Assembly (NCBI GenBank): GCA_026214975.1
Contig: CM047817.1
Span: forward strand, 60,730,407 to 60,794,406
DNA: 64,000 nucleotides
Direction of reading: 5' to 3'
From: Gentiana macrophylla
Taxonomy: Eukaryota > Streptophyta > Magnoliopsida > Gentianales > Gentianaceae
Of the stretch, positions 1 through 10,690 are shown in pieces (position 1 is the stretch's first letter; the number at the start of each line of letters is the position of its first letter). The notes beneath the pieces are model-generated. The model did not search any database. It had not been told where the DNA came from and worked only from the letters and a program-made list of their open reading frames with translations. The translations under genes were made by a program, and so were the position numbers.

Positions 1-716
1 CACTCATCTGATTTTGATAGACCAGCTGAGAAAATCTCCCTACCAGTTAAGAGCACTACTGCACCACTCAATGCACCAGCTTACAAACCCCTAAAAAGGT
101 TTGGATCTAGATCTGGTCTTGACTACAATAGTCAGGATGAGAAATGAAACAATGGACAACACAATTCTGAATCAAGGACCAAAACTGGACCTAAATTCAG
201 AAAAGGACAAACCATAGTTTCAACTACTCATCCTGCACCGGTGAAGTCAAAACCTAGTGTAGTGAAACAACAGAGTAAATCATCAAACCAGCCAATTAAA
301 GGCAAAGGCTTACTGAAAGGTATATGAAGAATTTACCCATCAAAGGATGATTGGAATGTTGCACACCCAAAATACATGAAGAAACCATTTCATGCTATGC
401 AATATGTGTTTAAGAAAAGCCAACCAATGTATGTTCCTGGACAAAAGAAGCAATATGAAAATAAGTTTCCTCCTGCATATTGGAGAGTGAAAAAGGATGC
501 AAATGCACCAAAAAGTAGAGAATTGTATCAGAATGATTTCAATAAATCTACAAGAAATTATTATGCCAAGCCTTACATGTATGAAGTTGATGATTTCAAC
601 TATCCAAGAAGAAGATCCTTTGGATACACACTTGGAATGAGAGGCATGTCTGCTAACAGGTACGGACCCAAACAGTATTGGGTACTAAACATACTTAATT
701 TGCTTTGTAGGATGTC
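1..716 (+). pseudogene. Sirevirus gag C-terminus / gag-pol linker (element A)
   Basis: One frame (positions 1, 4, 7...) stays open except for TGA stops at 145-147 and 325-327. It runs from the window edge through the ATG at 376 to the stop after 726. The protein is rich in Lys, Ser, Asn, Gln and aromatic residues, without a zinc knuckle in this part. It ends near a GPKQYWV motif that also precedes the protease in Sirevirus F of this window (GPKQ near 55950, minus). In Sireviruses this stretch joins the nucleocapsid-containing gag to the protease. The capsid and zinc-knuckle parts would lie upstream of the window. Function is inferred from position and from similarity to F; the sequence alone has no catalytic motif. 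Confidence 0.7.
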
Positions 717-992
717 TGGTACATAGACAATGGATGTTCCAGACACATGACAGGGAACAAAGGATGGTTGACTTACTTTAAAGCTTTTGATGGACCCAAA
801 GTTACATTTGCAGGCAAAGAAAATCACGATAAAATTAAGGGTGAAGGCGATATGCTCAAGAACAACTTGAAGATTCAAAATGTGGCTTATGTCAAGGGAT
901 TGAATTTCAATCTTCTAAGCATCAGTCAATTCTGTGCTAAAGGCCACAATGTGCATTTCAACAAAGAAGGTTGCAAAGCGATTCACAATTAA
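717..992 (+). pseudogene. Retropepsin-like protease domain (element A)
   Basis: The frame reads W-Y-I-D-N-G-C-S-R-H-M-T at its start and then continues through VAYVKGLNFNLLSISQF, the usual copia protease layout (active-site loop, then the LLSISQ segment). The catalytic triplet is normally D-S/T-G; here it is D-N-G (726-734). The equivalent site in Sirevirus F (minus, near 55900) is D-S-G. The frame ends at a stop at 990-992, just before the pre-integrase region, and the next coding block is in the same register after the stop. The changed active-site residue plus the stop make an inactive enzyme likely. Confidence 0.8.
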
Positions 993-1031
993 ACCAGCAC
1001 AGTTGTACTTGCAGGAAAAAGAGAAGACAAC

Positions 1032-2029
1032 ATGTATGTGGTGGATTCGAAGACAGCAAAAGCAAAAATATGTCTGCTTGTCAAGAACAAGCAATCAACC
1101 AGCTGGATTTGGCATAGAAGACTGAACCATCTCAACTTCAAGACCATCAACAAATTTTCAAAGAACAAGCTAGTTGAAGGCCTTTCAGAGATCACACTCA
1201 AAAAGGAAAGTCTTTGTGATGCATGCCAAAAAGGGAAGCAGATCAAAAGCTCTTTCAAGTCAAAGCCTTATCAATCTACAACAAGAATCTTACATCTTTT
1301 GCGCATGGATCTTTTTGGACCAGTCATACCAGTAAGTGTAAGTGGAAAAAGTACACTCTAGTGGTGGTGGATGACTTTTCCAAATTCACAAGGACCATAT
1401 TCATGAACAAGAACATAGAGACACTCAAAAAGCTACTAGATTTGTTGAGAAGAATACAGAATGAAAAAGAGTTAAAGATCATCAAGATAAAATCAGATAG
1501 AGGCACAAAGTTTCTTAATGAAGTAATCAGAACCTACTGTGAAGAAAATAGAGTACTACATCAACTATCAGCAGCCGGCACTACACAACAAAATGGTGTA
1601 GCGGAAAGAAGAAACATGACATTCAAAGAAGCTGTGAGAACCATGATTGCAGAAGCATGTCTACCAAAAATATTTTGGGCTAAAGTAGCAAATACAACAT
1701 GCTATACTCAAAACAGATCTATCATTAACAAACATCATGGAAAGACACCATATGAAATCTGGAATGGAAGAAAACCTAACATTTCACATTTGCATTTGTT
1801 TTTATCTAAATGTTTTGTTTTGAACAGAAATCAGCTGCATACTTTTGATGAAAAAGCTGACGAAGCAATCTTCATAGAATACTCAGACACTAGTAAAACT
1901 TTTAGAGTACTTAACAAAAGAACTCTGGTGATTGAAGAGTCAATTCATTTAGTCTTTGATGAACCAATACAAATGGTGAAAGCTTACACAATCTTGAAGA
2001 AGAAGCTACACAAGGACAAGTCTATATGA
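1032..2029 (+). pseudogene. Copia integrase, frameshifted (element A)
   Basis: The first block (1032-1361) has the pre-integrase zinc-binding region: WHRRLNHLNF and CDACQKGKQ (H...H...C..C). It reaches RMDLFGP, which contains the first catalytic Asp. The second block (1345-2029, another frame) has TLVVVDDFSKFTR, then IKSDRGTKF (second catalytic Asp) and NGVAERRNMTFKEA (catalytic Glu), so D, D and E are all present. A frameshift near 1320-1345 separates the blocks. Downstream is the YEIWNGRKPN segment typical of copia integrase C-terminal regions. The enzyme would insert the cDNA copy. The frame ends at a TGA at 2027-2029, before the linker to RT. Confidence 0.88.
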
Positions 2030-3140
2030 ACACAACAATACTAGCTATACTCTTGGATCACAATTTTGACAATCAAGATGATGCAGCAGTCAACACACCA
2101 ATAGAAGCATCAATACAAGATCATGAAGTTGACACACAAGCTGATTGTGTAGAAGAACCAAATCAAGAGCAACTTCAACCTGATTTGAATTGGTTGAGAG
2201 ATCATCCTGAAGAACAAATCATTGGAGATGTTCATACAGGAGTTAGAACTAGAAGACAACTGGAGAATATGCTAATTTGTTTTCTATCACAGGTGGAACC
2301 CAAAATAATAGATGATGCAATTCAAGATGCTGATTGCATTACAGCCATGCAAGAAGAGCCAATGAATTTGAGAGAAATGAGGTCTGGGAACTTGTTGACA
2401 GACCAGACATGGCCAACATCATTGGAACGAAATGTGTATTCAAAAACAAGATGGATGAGCAAGAAACTTTTGTCAGAAACAAGGCAAGGCTAGTTGCAAA
2501 AGGCTATTCTCAAGCAGAAGGAATAGATTATGATGAAACCTTTGCACCAGTAGCAAGATTGGAAGCAATCAGACTCTTTCTAGCTTTTGCAGCACATAAA
2601 GATTTCAAAGTATATCAAATGGATGTCAATAGTGCATTTTTAAATGGACTTCTAGAAGAAGAAGTAAATGTGGAACAACCTCCTGGTTTCCAACTCAAAG
2701 GGATAAAAGATAAAGTGTACAAGCTCAAAAAGGCACTATATGGACTCAAACAGGCACTGGAGCCTGGTATGAGACACTGTCACAATTCTTAATTAACAAT
2801 GGATTTAACAAAAGGACCATTGACAAGACTCTCTTCAAGCTATAAGAAGGAACAAACACTTTGTTAGTCTATCTATGTAGATGACATCATCTTTTGATCA
2901 GAAGATGAGAAGCTATGTGAGAAATTTGCAAATCTGATGAAAAGCAAATTTCAAATGAGTATGATGGGAGAGCTTAACTATTTTCTTGGTCTACAAGTGA
3001 AGCAAATGGAAGATGGCATCTTTATCAATCAAGCCAAGTATACAAAAGACTTGATACACAAATATAGTATGGATACTAGTGGCACATCAGATACACCAAT
3101 GTGTGCAAGAGTCATTCTTGAGAAAGATGAAACTGGATAG
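2030..3140 (+). pseudogene. Copia reverse transcriptase (RVT_2), broken (element A)
   Basis: An acidic linker in frame 1 (2062-2360) runs into the RT start and shifts frame near 2365. From there the text is VWELVDRPD, then [48 protein letters not shown] (first catalytic Asp) and KALYGLKQA, all RVT_2 signatures. The catalytic YVDDIIF is present at 2874-2894 but is followed at once by TGA (2895-2897) where F keeps a sense codon. The frame also breaks between 2792 and 2870. The block 2937-3140 holds MMGELNYFLGLQVKQ, part of the connection to RNase H. In frame, every motif is recognisable; function is lost. Confidence 0.9.
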
Positions 3141-3818
3141 GATGTTGATCAAAAGTTATATAGAGGAATTATTGGATCTCTACTCTATCTAACTGCAAGA
3201 AGACCTGATATAGCATTTGCAGTAGGAGTATGTGCAAGATTCCAAGCTCAACCAAAGGAATCTCACTTGCTAGCAGCCAAGAGGATTATCAAATATTTGA
3301 AGCAAACAATCAATGTAGGAATTTGGTATCCAAAAGATGGAGGATTCAAGTTGATATCCTATTCAGACTAAGATTATGCTGGATGTAAAATTGATAGAAA
3401 AAGCACTTCAGGAACTTGTCAGAAGCTAGGCACCAGGCTAGTATCATTGTTTAGTAAAAAGCAAAATTCTATATCCACTTCAACAGCTGAAGCAGAATGC
3501 ATAGCAGTAGGTAGCTGCTGTGCACAAGTACTATGGATCAGACAATAGCTAAGGGACTATGGAATAGAGGAAAAGACAATTCCAATTATGTGTGACAACA
3601 CCAGTGCAATATCTATTACTGAGAATCCAGTATTACATTCAAGAACAAAACATATTGATGTGAGACATCACTTTATCGGAGATCATGTGGAAAGAGGAGA
3701 TGTAATCTTAAGATATATATCAACTGAAGATCAATTGGCTGATATTTTCACTAAACCGCTCAGTAATGAAAGATTTTGGAAATTGAGAACTGAGTTGGGA
3801 ATAATTGAAATCGATTAA
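3141..3818 (+). pseudogene. Copia RNase H domain, C-terminal pol (element A)
   Basis: After a TAG at 3138-3140 the same frame continues with GSLLYLTARRPDIAFAVGVCARFQ, then DRKSTSGTC and the STAEAECIA RNase H motif. It goes on to VLWIRQ followed by TAG, and the C-terminal block at 3588-3818 (CDNTSAISIT, HSRTKHIDVRHH, STEDQLADIFTKPL). Three in-frame stops are visible (3138, about 3369, about 3546). The last block ends pol with a TAA at 3816-3818. The HSRTKHIDVRHHF wording is typical of the Sirevirus group. RNase H removes the RNA strand during reverse transcription. Confidence 0.9.
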
Positions 3819-4446
3819 GTTATAAAGAGCAGCTAACTGGAGTAATCAGCTAAGTGACTTCACCAGCTGACAGAATCTTTGCCTTTTTGGGTGCGCTCAC
3901 TTGGCAGGTAAGGCACTGGTACCCAACGGAGTTCACTTCTCTGATTGTTAGGAACAGTTTTATGTAGCAGCTCAGTAATAAAAGTCACTTCACCGGATCA
4001 GTGACCAGCCAAGTTACTTCACCGCTATGAACTTGGTGAATGACAGCAAAGTTTGTGTGAACAAAATCAGTTTTACACATGTGGAAGATCGGAGAATTCA
4101 TGGAGGATCATTTTATGGAAGATTGCCCACGTGGATTTTATATTATAATCATGGAAGTTGTTTTTTTAATCAAAGGAATGACGGCAACACTTTGATTCCC
4201 GGGATTTATTATTGCATACCTCAGTCCACTCTCCTATTACACTCAAAAACCGTGATTTACATACACAAAATCATGCCATTACTCCACCATATCCTTCCAT
4301 ATTCAACCGCATTCACACTACCCAAAATTCTCCTATTTAAAAGACACTTATAGATTTTTAGAAAGTTTCTATGCTCGTGCATTTTATAAACCCTATTTTC
4401 TCTGGAAAAATCGAAGCTTTTCTAAATCTCAAACTCATTCAAAACA
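3819..4446 (+). other. Spacer between pol and extra ORF (element A)
   Basis: No convincing coding sequence. The open frame at 4027-4353 has no recognisable domain and I treat it as chance. The stretch holds an exact 16-nt motif shared with Sirevirus F (3887-3902) and several short CACTTCACC/CAGCT repeats between 3850 and 4030. Confidence 0.6.
3887..3902 (+). promoter_or_regulatory. Post-pol 16-nt motif conserved between Sireviruses A and F
   Basis: TTGGGTGCGCTCACTT lies 68 nt after the pol stop. The same 16 bases occur on the minus strand at 42801-42816, 46 nt after the pol stop of element F, although the flanking noncoding DNA has diverged. An AATCTTTG also sits 5-6 nt upstream in both. Its position between pol and the extra ORF suggests an RNA-level role such as splicing or internal expression. 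This is inference. Confidence 0.6.
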
Positions 4447-5674
4447 ATGGCATCATCGTCTTCAATCTTTTCAATAGAAAAATACTATGAAAAATCTTTC
4501 ATCACTGGATCATTTTTCCGACCTGAGCATTATCTACCCTTTTGTGACAGTGATCCACAAGCCTAAAGATTAGTTGATGGTTGCATAAATCTAGGACTGA
4601 TGACATTCTTGAACCCCCCCAATCACAGGAATATGCTATGAGACCTTAATTGCATTCTGGAAAAATGCAAAATTTGTGCCCAGCAAGAAGAAAAGTGACC
4701 CAGATTGCATTGCGAGTAAAATGTTTGGTAAAGAAATGGTTATCACCCCTGGTCTTTTCAACAGATTCCTAAATCTCTCAAACAATGGTTCTGTTGATGT
4801 GAAGAAGATGCAAATCAACATCAATGCATTATGGACTGGAATAGCCAAGAACCTTAGAAGGCATAGCAAGAAATAAAACTTCCCTAGATCAGCACTCAAA
4901 CGCCCATTTGCTGAGTTTGCTCCTGTAATAACAATGAACATTGAAGGGAAAAAGGGTTCCATGAAAAACATGACAGAACTCAGAGTCAAATTGATGGCCA
5001 TCATCTATCAATGTATTCATTTTAACTGGTCACAGTTTATCTTCAACAGATTGAAGGATCAAATTCAAAAGGAACTTGATCTAGCAATCACGGCACCAAG
5101 CAAGAACCTGCAAAAGAAAGGTGATTTCTGGGAAAGGAAATCATATGGAATTCCCCTTCAACATCTATTCGACCAAGTAAAAGTGAAACCCATCTATGTG
5201 CATCCACTACACAAGGCCAATGTGATGTTTACCTATGTTAAGGCCTCCCAGAAACCACAACCCACAACTGGAAGACAAAGGAAGAAGCTGGAAAGCAGCA
5301 GATCAGAAATTGGGATGAGGACCAGATCTCAAACAGCACAAGGACAACAAGGGAGTGTACCCAGTAACAAGTCTCCGAGTCAACCGATAAAATTCTGGAA
5401 GACAGATATGGTGGTCTTTGCCAAAAAGGAAGAAGCGAGAAGGCACGAAAGCTCCATTGGCAAGGGAAACCCTACAGGAAAGGGCATCATCAAGGGCAAA
5501 GGCATCAGGTTTGAAGAAAAGGAAGCAGTAAGCCTGAAGGCTCCATTGGCAAGGGAAACCCAACAGGCAAGGGCATCAGGTCTGAAGAAAAGAAGTAGAC
5601 CTAATAAAGTTCTGTCTTTGAACATTTACTGCCTTCAATTATTGAACTTTTATTTTCCCTTGATGGATGAATAA
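4447..5674 (+). pseudogene. Extra ORF downstream of pol ("env-like" position), element A
   Basis: It begins at an ATG in good plant context (AACAATGGC) and starts MASSSS, like MATSKK in the matching ORF of F. That frame meets a stop near 4564, and a frameshift moves the reading to the frame of 4676-4876 and 4934-5674, split by TAA at 4877-4879. Shared landmarks with F are FWKNAKFV (FWQNMRLV in F), a rVIT...FNRFL-type helix, and LMAIIYQCIHFNW (LMNIIWDEIEFNW in F). The C-terminus is Lys/Gly-rich, with RTRSQ and GKG repeats. I see no signal peptide or membrane segment, so an envelope role is not supported by the sequence. Sireviruses are known to carry extra ORFs here; the function is unknown. 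Confidence 0.72.
5449..5600 (+). repeat. Imperfect direct duplication inside the extra ORF of A
   Basis: GCTCCATTGGCAAGGGAAAC appears near 5450 and again near 5540, each followed by an AGGCAAGGGCATCAGGT-type run and a (T/C)TGAAGAAAAG end. The two copies are read in different frames (GKGNPTGKG versus LARETQQARASG), so the duplication changed the C-terminal sequence. Confidence 0.75.
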
Positions 5675-5745
5675 AATTTCAGAGTTTTATTCTGTTATTT
5701 TTATAAAAATTTGCATACTTATGTTCAGGCTTATGAGGATTTTGG

Positions 5746-5766
5746 CATCATCAAAAAGGGGGAAAA
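5746..5766 (+). other. Polypurine tract of element A
   Basis: CATCATCAAAAAGGGGGAAA lies directly before the TGTTAGG start of the LTR. The same GGCATCATCAAAAAGGGGGAAA-type tract abuts the 3' LTR of F on the minus strand (39951-39972). It is the plus-strand primer site for reverse transcription. Confidence 0.9.
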
Positions 5767-6506
5767 TGTTAGGAAATTTTATTATGTTTTGATGATGGTC
5801 ATACTAGTGTTATAGCAAGCCTGAAATAAGTTAGAAATCTTTGAACAAGTCTTTACTTAGAGTCAGACATGTTGTATAAGTTTAGTCAGACAAGTATTGT
5901 ACTAGTTGGTAGGACGGCTAAGTAAAATAGAAATCCGGCAGAGTATAAGCAGCCAAGTACCAGCAGAGACACATGAAGACATATGGTCTGACTTATAACC
6001 AGGGAAGTCTGTGATGACCTTGGATATTCAAAGTTATATTTCAAGTGATGAAATTCATTATTTAAATATGGTGTACACTGATCTCACACAAATCAAGGAT
6101 CATTGAAGTACAAGTAGTCTTGGAAGATCAAAGAAATCAAGAAAGCAGTGAACCGGCAAAGTAAACTGTCTACCGGCTGAGTAAAGAAAGAGCAGTGAAG
6201 AAATATCTAATCGGCTAAGTCAACAAGATCACTTAACTGGTCAAGTAACAGCCAAGTGAAGGATCAACTGACTAAGGCATGTCATATACATTTATTCAAA
6301 ACGTGTGAATAATCAGAAGATCAAGCAGTAAATGCAAAATCAATAGAGGATCAATCAAGGACGGATTTTATGATTAACGTTTGAATAAAATCTGGATCAC
6401 TGAGATCATGGAGGATATAATCAAAGGGAATCAAGAATTAAATCAAAGATTATTCTCCACATTAAATAGCCAATGGACGGAAATTCAAATCAAGGATTAT
6501 AAAGGC

Positions 6507-6515
6507 TATAAATAG
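6507..6515 (+). promoter_or_regulatory. LTR TATA box of element A
   Basis: TATAAATAG in the context GGCTATAAATAGAAGGC. The LTRs of F have CTATAAATAGAGG at the matching place. The CACTA insertion begins 8 bases after this box, where transcription would be expected to start. Confidence 0.8.
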
Positions 6516-6539
6516 AAGGCATCACTACAAAAAAACAGC

Positions 6540-6920
6540 AGTTTTGCGACGGAGTTTTTGCGACGGACCTTATTTCCGTCGCAAATTTACGTTTGCGACG
6601 GATGTTTTAATGTTTGCGACGGGACACTTGGCGGGACCGATTTTTCCACTTGGCGGGCAATTTTGCGACGGACTTTTTATTATTTTGCGACGGACTATTC
6701 AATAAAATTTTATAAAATTATTTTATTATTTCAATTTAGATAAAATTTGCGACGGAAATTAAATTCGTCGCATAAAATGCCTTTTGCGACGGCATTTTTA
6801 TTATTTTGCGACGGAATATTTAATACATTTTATTAATTATTTTATTATTCGAATTTACATGTTTGCGACGGAATTAGGTTTATTTTGCGACGGACATTAA
6901 ATTCGTCGCAAAACGGCGGA
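6540..6920 (+). repeat. Left subterminal TTTGCGACGG repeats of CACTA
   Basis: The motif TTTGCGACGGA or close variants occur about ten times, with inverted CCGTCGCAAA or TTCGTCGCA copies mixed in. In CACTA elements such subterminal repeats are transposase (TNPA) binding sites. Long AT-rich spacers separate the copies. Confidence 0.88.
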
Positions 6921-7798
6921 TATCGATCGATAATCCCCTTTTCTTCCTCATTTCTCTTCTTCTCTCCCTCTTCTCTCCCGCCCCCGCCGAAACTGTTTCG
7001 GCGCCACCTCCTTCCACCACCGCGTGACCACTCACAAGGTAACCTCTTCCTCTCCTCCCACCCCTCTCCCTGCACCGATTCCAATGCATAATGAATTATA
7101 TATATGTGGTAAATTTCACCGATTTAGAGATCGTGCCTTGTTTAGAGAACCAGGGTCTAAGAAATGGCGAGACCCTTTGTGGCTGTCCTTGAATCCTTTT
7201 GCATTTTTTATTTGATGATTTGCATTTTTTTTTTTTTTTTCTGTTTTATGAGAAGGGTATTTGTCCATTTACAAGTCATGTGTTTTAGAGGGCACGGTAT
7301 GATATGAAACAGCTAGTTATGTATATTGGATGAAAGTTCATTTTTCGGTTGGTGCTTGGTGATGGGTGGTTTGGGGTTTTGATTGTTTTGTGTTAGATTT
7401 TGGATGAAAGTTCATTTTTTTGATGAAATTTTGACCTATGTTTATCTCACTTTCTTACTATCAAAACGAACTCAAAATCAGTTGGTCTAAGAAGATAAAA
7501 TGCTCATAATATTCTGAATTATAATCCCTTAAATTTTCAGCTCGTTTGGGCTTCAACCCGACATTCAAAAACACCACACGGCCTAATTAGCTCCCAAATG
7601 ACAGTTTTGACTAAGCAGTTTGTGACCAACATTTAACTATTATACAGGCCTCAAACCAGAATGGTTTCTCAATGAAAAATGTACCCCTATATGCAATATA
7701 TAACACATCAAAAATTCAGCTCATTCCAAGTAGTATAGGGTACTCAAAAGTTCGACACAAAACCACATCGTAAAAGCGAGTTTGTGTCGGGTTCCACG
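6921..7798 (+). other. CACTA interior without recognisable coding sequence
   Basis: It has a C/T-rich stretch (6935-7080) that gives spurious proline/serine ORFs on one strand and glycine/glutamate ORFs on the other, a T run at 7226-7240, and a 20-bp direct repeat (TTGGATGAAAGTTCATTTTT near 7327 and 7397). The catalytic transposase expected here is missing. Confidence 0.6.
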
Positions 7799-8340
7799 GA
7801 AGGTGCCGACTATTATGGCACTTTAAATGAAATCATTGAGTTGGTGTATTATGGAGCTTCAACCGTCTACAAAGCCGTATTGTTCAAATGTGATTGGTTT
7901 GATAATTTCGAACGGGCATGAATGTGCATAAAGATTATCGATAGTTGAAGTTCATCGTGGTAGGAAATATGGCGCTTATGATCCATTTGTTTCGGCTTAT
8001 CAAGTCGAGCAAGTCTACTATGCTCCATATCCAAGTTTGAAAAAGACAAAGATCAATGGTCGGTTGTTTTCAAAACAAAGGCAAGATCGACTATCGATGC
8101 TCCCGCCGAGGAAACCGTTTCCAAGAACAAGTGATCAATGATGTTTCCGATTATCGATCCTCTTAACATTGTCCACCAAGATCTTGATGTCGATGTTGAC
8201 TCCGATGTTGGGGATAATGACTTGGATGATGATGAGATGGCGGATTTCATTCAACAAGAAGATGGAGAGGAAGAAGAATCGGTTGATGATCTAGATATGA
8301 TGAAGAGGAGGAAGAACTCTTCCATTCTAGTAGTGATAGT
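7799..8340 (+). pseudogene. CACTA TNP2-type protein C-terminal fragment (DUF4216-like)
   Basis: From GAA at 7799 the frame reads ADYYGTLNEIIELVYY and then AVLFKCDWFDN, ending in TGA. After a break the text resumes in another frame with YDPFVSAYQVEQVYYAP and WSVVFKTKA. This is the usual order of the DUF4216 region found at the C-terminus of plant CACTA TNP2-like proteins. A strongly acidic tail follows (8160-8320, many Asp and Glu: DDDEMADFIQQEDGEEEES), also typical of these proteins. The N-terminal catalytic DDE part is absent. The fragment is broken by at least one stop and one frameshift. Confidence 0.75.
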
Positions 8341-8472
8341 GAATAATAATGTATTAAATATTTTATTTTGTCATCATTCTTTGAATAATAATGTATTAAA
8401 CATTGTAATTTATTATTAATTAGTATAATTGCATTTAGATTAGTATAAACGTCATTTTCTCGTGTCAAATAG

Positions 8473-9894
8473 ATGTCGAGGTAGAGGTAGAGGTAGAGGT
8501 AGACGCGGTAGGGGTAGTTCCCCTCCCGGAGCGTCTTCCTCCACACTGCACTCATGGTTTGGATGATGAGATACACCAGATGACCGAGGAGGGTTTGGGT
8601 GTCATTGTCAATGGTGACCTTGGATTGCCGTTTTGGATCCCGATGGGAGATGGTAAGTTAATACATATCTTGCTTTAATTTGTTTGTATTTTTATTTATA
8701 TTTTGATTAACCAAATATATTAACAACTTATTGTTTTCAATATGTGAGTTTACCGACAACTATGTCAAGAAAATGGCCAAGACCGCCATAATCGGCGGCT
8801 TCAACACTTTTGCCACCACGTGGCATAATGCGACCAGAGCCGCAGGAAAGGTGGTGGCACGATTTAGGTACGTCGTTCGTATAAATATAACTATATATAA
8901 ATATAACTATAATTATAACTATACATATAACATATATATAACTATGTTTGTGCTCATTTCACTTTCGAGTTACGCCGCCGGCGCTGTTGTGGAAGCTTTT
9001 GAGCGGTATGCTATCAACAGTGGTCCGTGATTATATGTATCGGGCTCAAACAAACCCCGTGCTCGGCTTTGGATGACCCCGGATATTCTCCGTCAGTTCG
9101 AGGAGTGGATTGGGAGTCCCGTAAGCAATTATTCAATATTTAATTAATAATACTTGTGTTTTATATATATATATGTATGTACTAACTTGTTTATCTTATG
9201 TCGGAATAGGCATTCAAGGAAACATCTCGAAAAAGAAGATAAACCTAGCTTCGATCCGGTGAGGAAGGAAGATCCCTGGGACACATGCTATGGGCGCACG
9301 CGGCGTTATCGATTTCGCTCGGGCCATGGAGGACAATAGAGAAGTGCCCTATCGATCGGAGATCCGGTGACTAGTTCGAAGAAGAAGAAGTCGGGCAACC
9401 GTCTCGAGGAAGTTTGAGAAAATCTTGGTACGTTATGTATTCTAAATATTATATATACATTATATATATATCATGTAATTATTGTTACTAACAAATTTAT
9501 ATCATACTTTACTGGGACGTCTTCACCTCGAAGGCGAAGCGAAAGCCAGGAGACGCGACTGACACCCTGCATCGACGAGTCGCGTCTTTATTCTGGCGGC
9601 TGGTGGTTACGACAAGAAGGGAGAGTTTTTGGCATGGGGTCAGCTGCCTCCATGTACTACGACAGGCCTGCTACTGCTCGACACTCATCCGCTGAGACAT
9701 ACTCTCCGGGCATACTCACCCGTCTCACCCAGGAGATGGCGCGAGAAAGACAGATTAATGCGCGTAAACACAAAGCGAGGTTGGAGGAGCTAGAGAGAGA
9801 GAAAAGCGTCGGGGAAGACAGACTAAGCGCAGATGGAGGAGTGGATTACCAGCGGTTGCCAGTAGCATCCTCCGGAGGATGCAACCCGGTCTGA
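8473..9894 (+). pseudogene. Transposase_24 (TNPA-like) gene of CACTA, multi-exon, broken
   Basis: It starts with an Arg-Gly run (CRGRGRGRGRRGRGSS), then LPFWIPMGD with a GTAAGT donor near 8653. Further exon pieces read FTDNYVKKMAKTAIIGGFNTF (ends at GTACGT near 8869), RLWMTPDILRQFEEWIGSP (donor near 9120) and AFKETSRK after a GAATAG acceptor near 9209. The last exon has VFGMGSAASMYYDRP-like text and a charged helix (QEMARERQINARKHKARLEELE), ending after 9894. The GxGSxAxxYY segment and charged helix are hallmarks of plant Transposase_24 proteins, which bind subterminal repeats. One-base frameshifts interrupt exons 1 and 4. The exon edges are my reading of GT/AG sites. Confidence 0.78.
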
Positions 9895-10207
9895 GGCAAA
9901 GACAGAGATGACCGATCCGATCACGGACTGGAGGAAGTGACATGGGTTTAGGTAGTACACCGGTCCATTGGGTGACATATTGCTTTATACATTTTTATTT
10001 ATTTTGGCTTATTTTATCCCTTTGACATATCGTTTTATCCCCTTTGACATATCCCGGTGACATATCGTTTTATTTATTTTGGTATCGTATCCCCTTTATA
10101 TTGTTGTCGTTGATAGCGGTAGCAATTGTAATGCTACGGGAAAATTATGGTACATTTTCGCGGCGGTGGTTTGGCGGTCACGCAAAACAAACCATAATTT
10201 TCGATTA

Positions 10208-10690
10208 ATTTTAACTTTGCGATGGAAATATTCCGTCGCAAAGTTGCATTTCTTGACGGAAAAATGTATTTGCGACGGATATGTAAGGATCTAAAATAAA
10301 AAAATATTTAATAAAAAATATTTGCGACGGATTATACAATTTTTTGCGACGGATTATACAATTTTTGCGACGGTTTATAAAATATTTGCGACGGATCATA
10401 AATTTTTTGCGACGGATTATATATTTTTGCGACGGATTATACAATTTTTTGCGACGGAGTTTACATTGTGTTGCGACGGAAACTATATTTTTTAAAAAAA
10501 ATTAAATACGTTATTATCCGTCGCAGCGATCGTCGTCGCTAAAATAATTTGCGACGGATAAACCGTCGCAAAAAACTCGGTTTTGCGACTAAAAATTGCG
10601 ACTAATAAAAACCGTCGCAAATCCGTCGCAAATTAGGATTTGCGACGGAAAAAGCCTAGTTTGCGAAGATAACCTTCCGTCGCAAAAAGC
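10208..10690 (+). repeat. Right subterminal TTTGCGACGG repeats of CACTA
   Basis: At least a dozen TTTGCGACGGA copies, several at about 20-25 bp spacing in the form TTTGCGACGGATTATACAAT (10320-10450). Inverted CCGTCGCAAA copies follow toward the right end. The array mirrors the left end and probably serves as transposase binding sites. Confidence 0.9.

Noticed and set aside
4027..4353. 108-codon ORF in the spacer of Sirevirus A as a gene
   Set aside because: No domain, no counterpart in the spacer of F, and composition like the surrounding noncoding DNA.
6845..7091. Pro/Ser-rich and Gly/Glu-rich ORFs in the CACTA element
   Set aside because: Both strands of one C/T-rich tract; no domain and no match to CACTA proteins.
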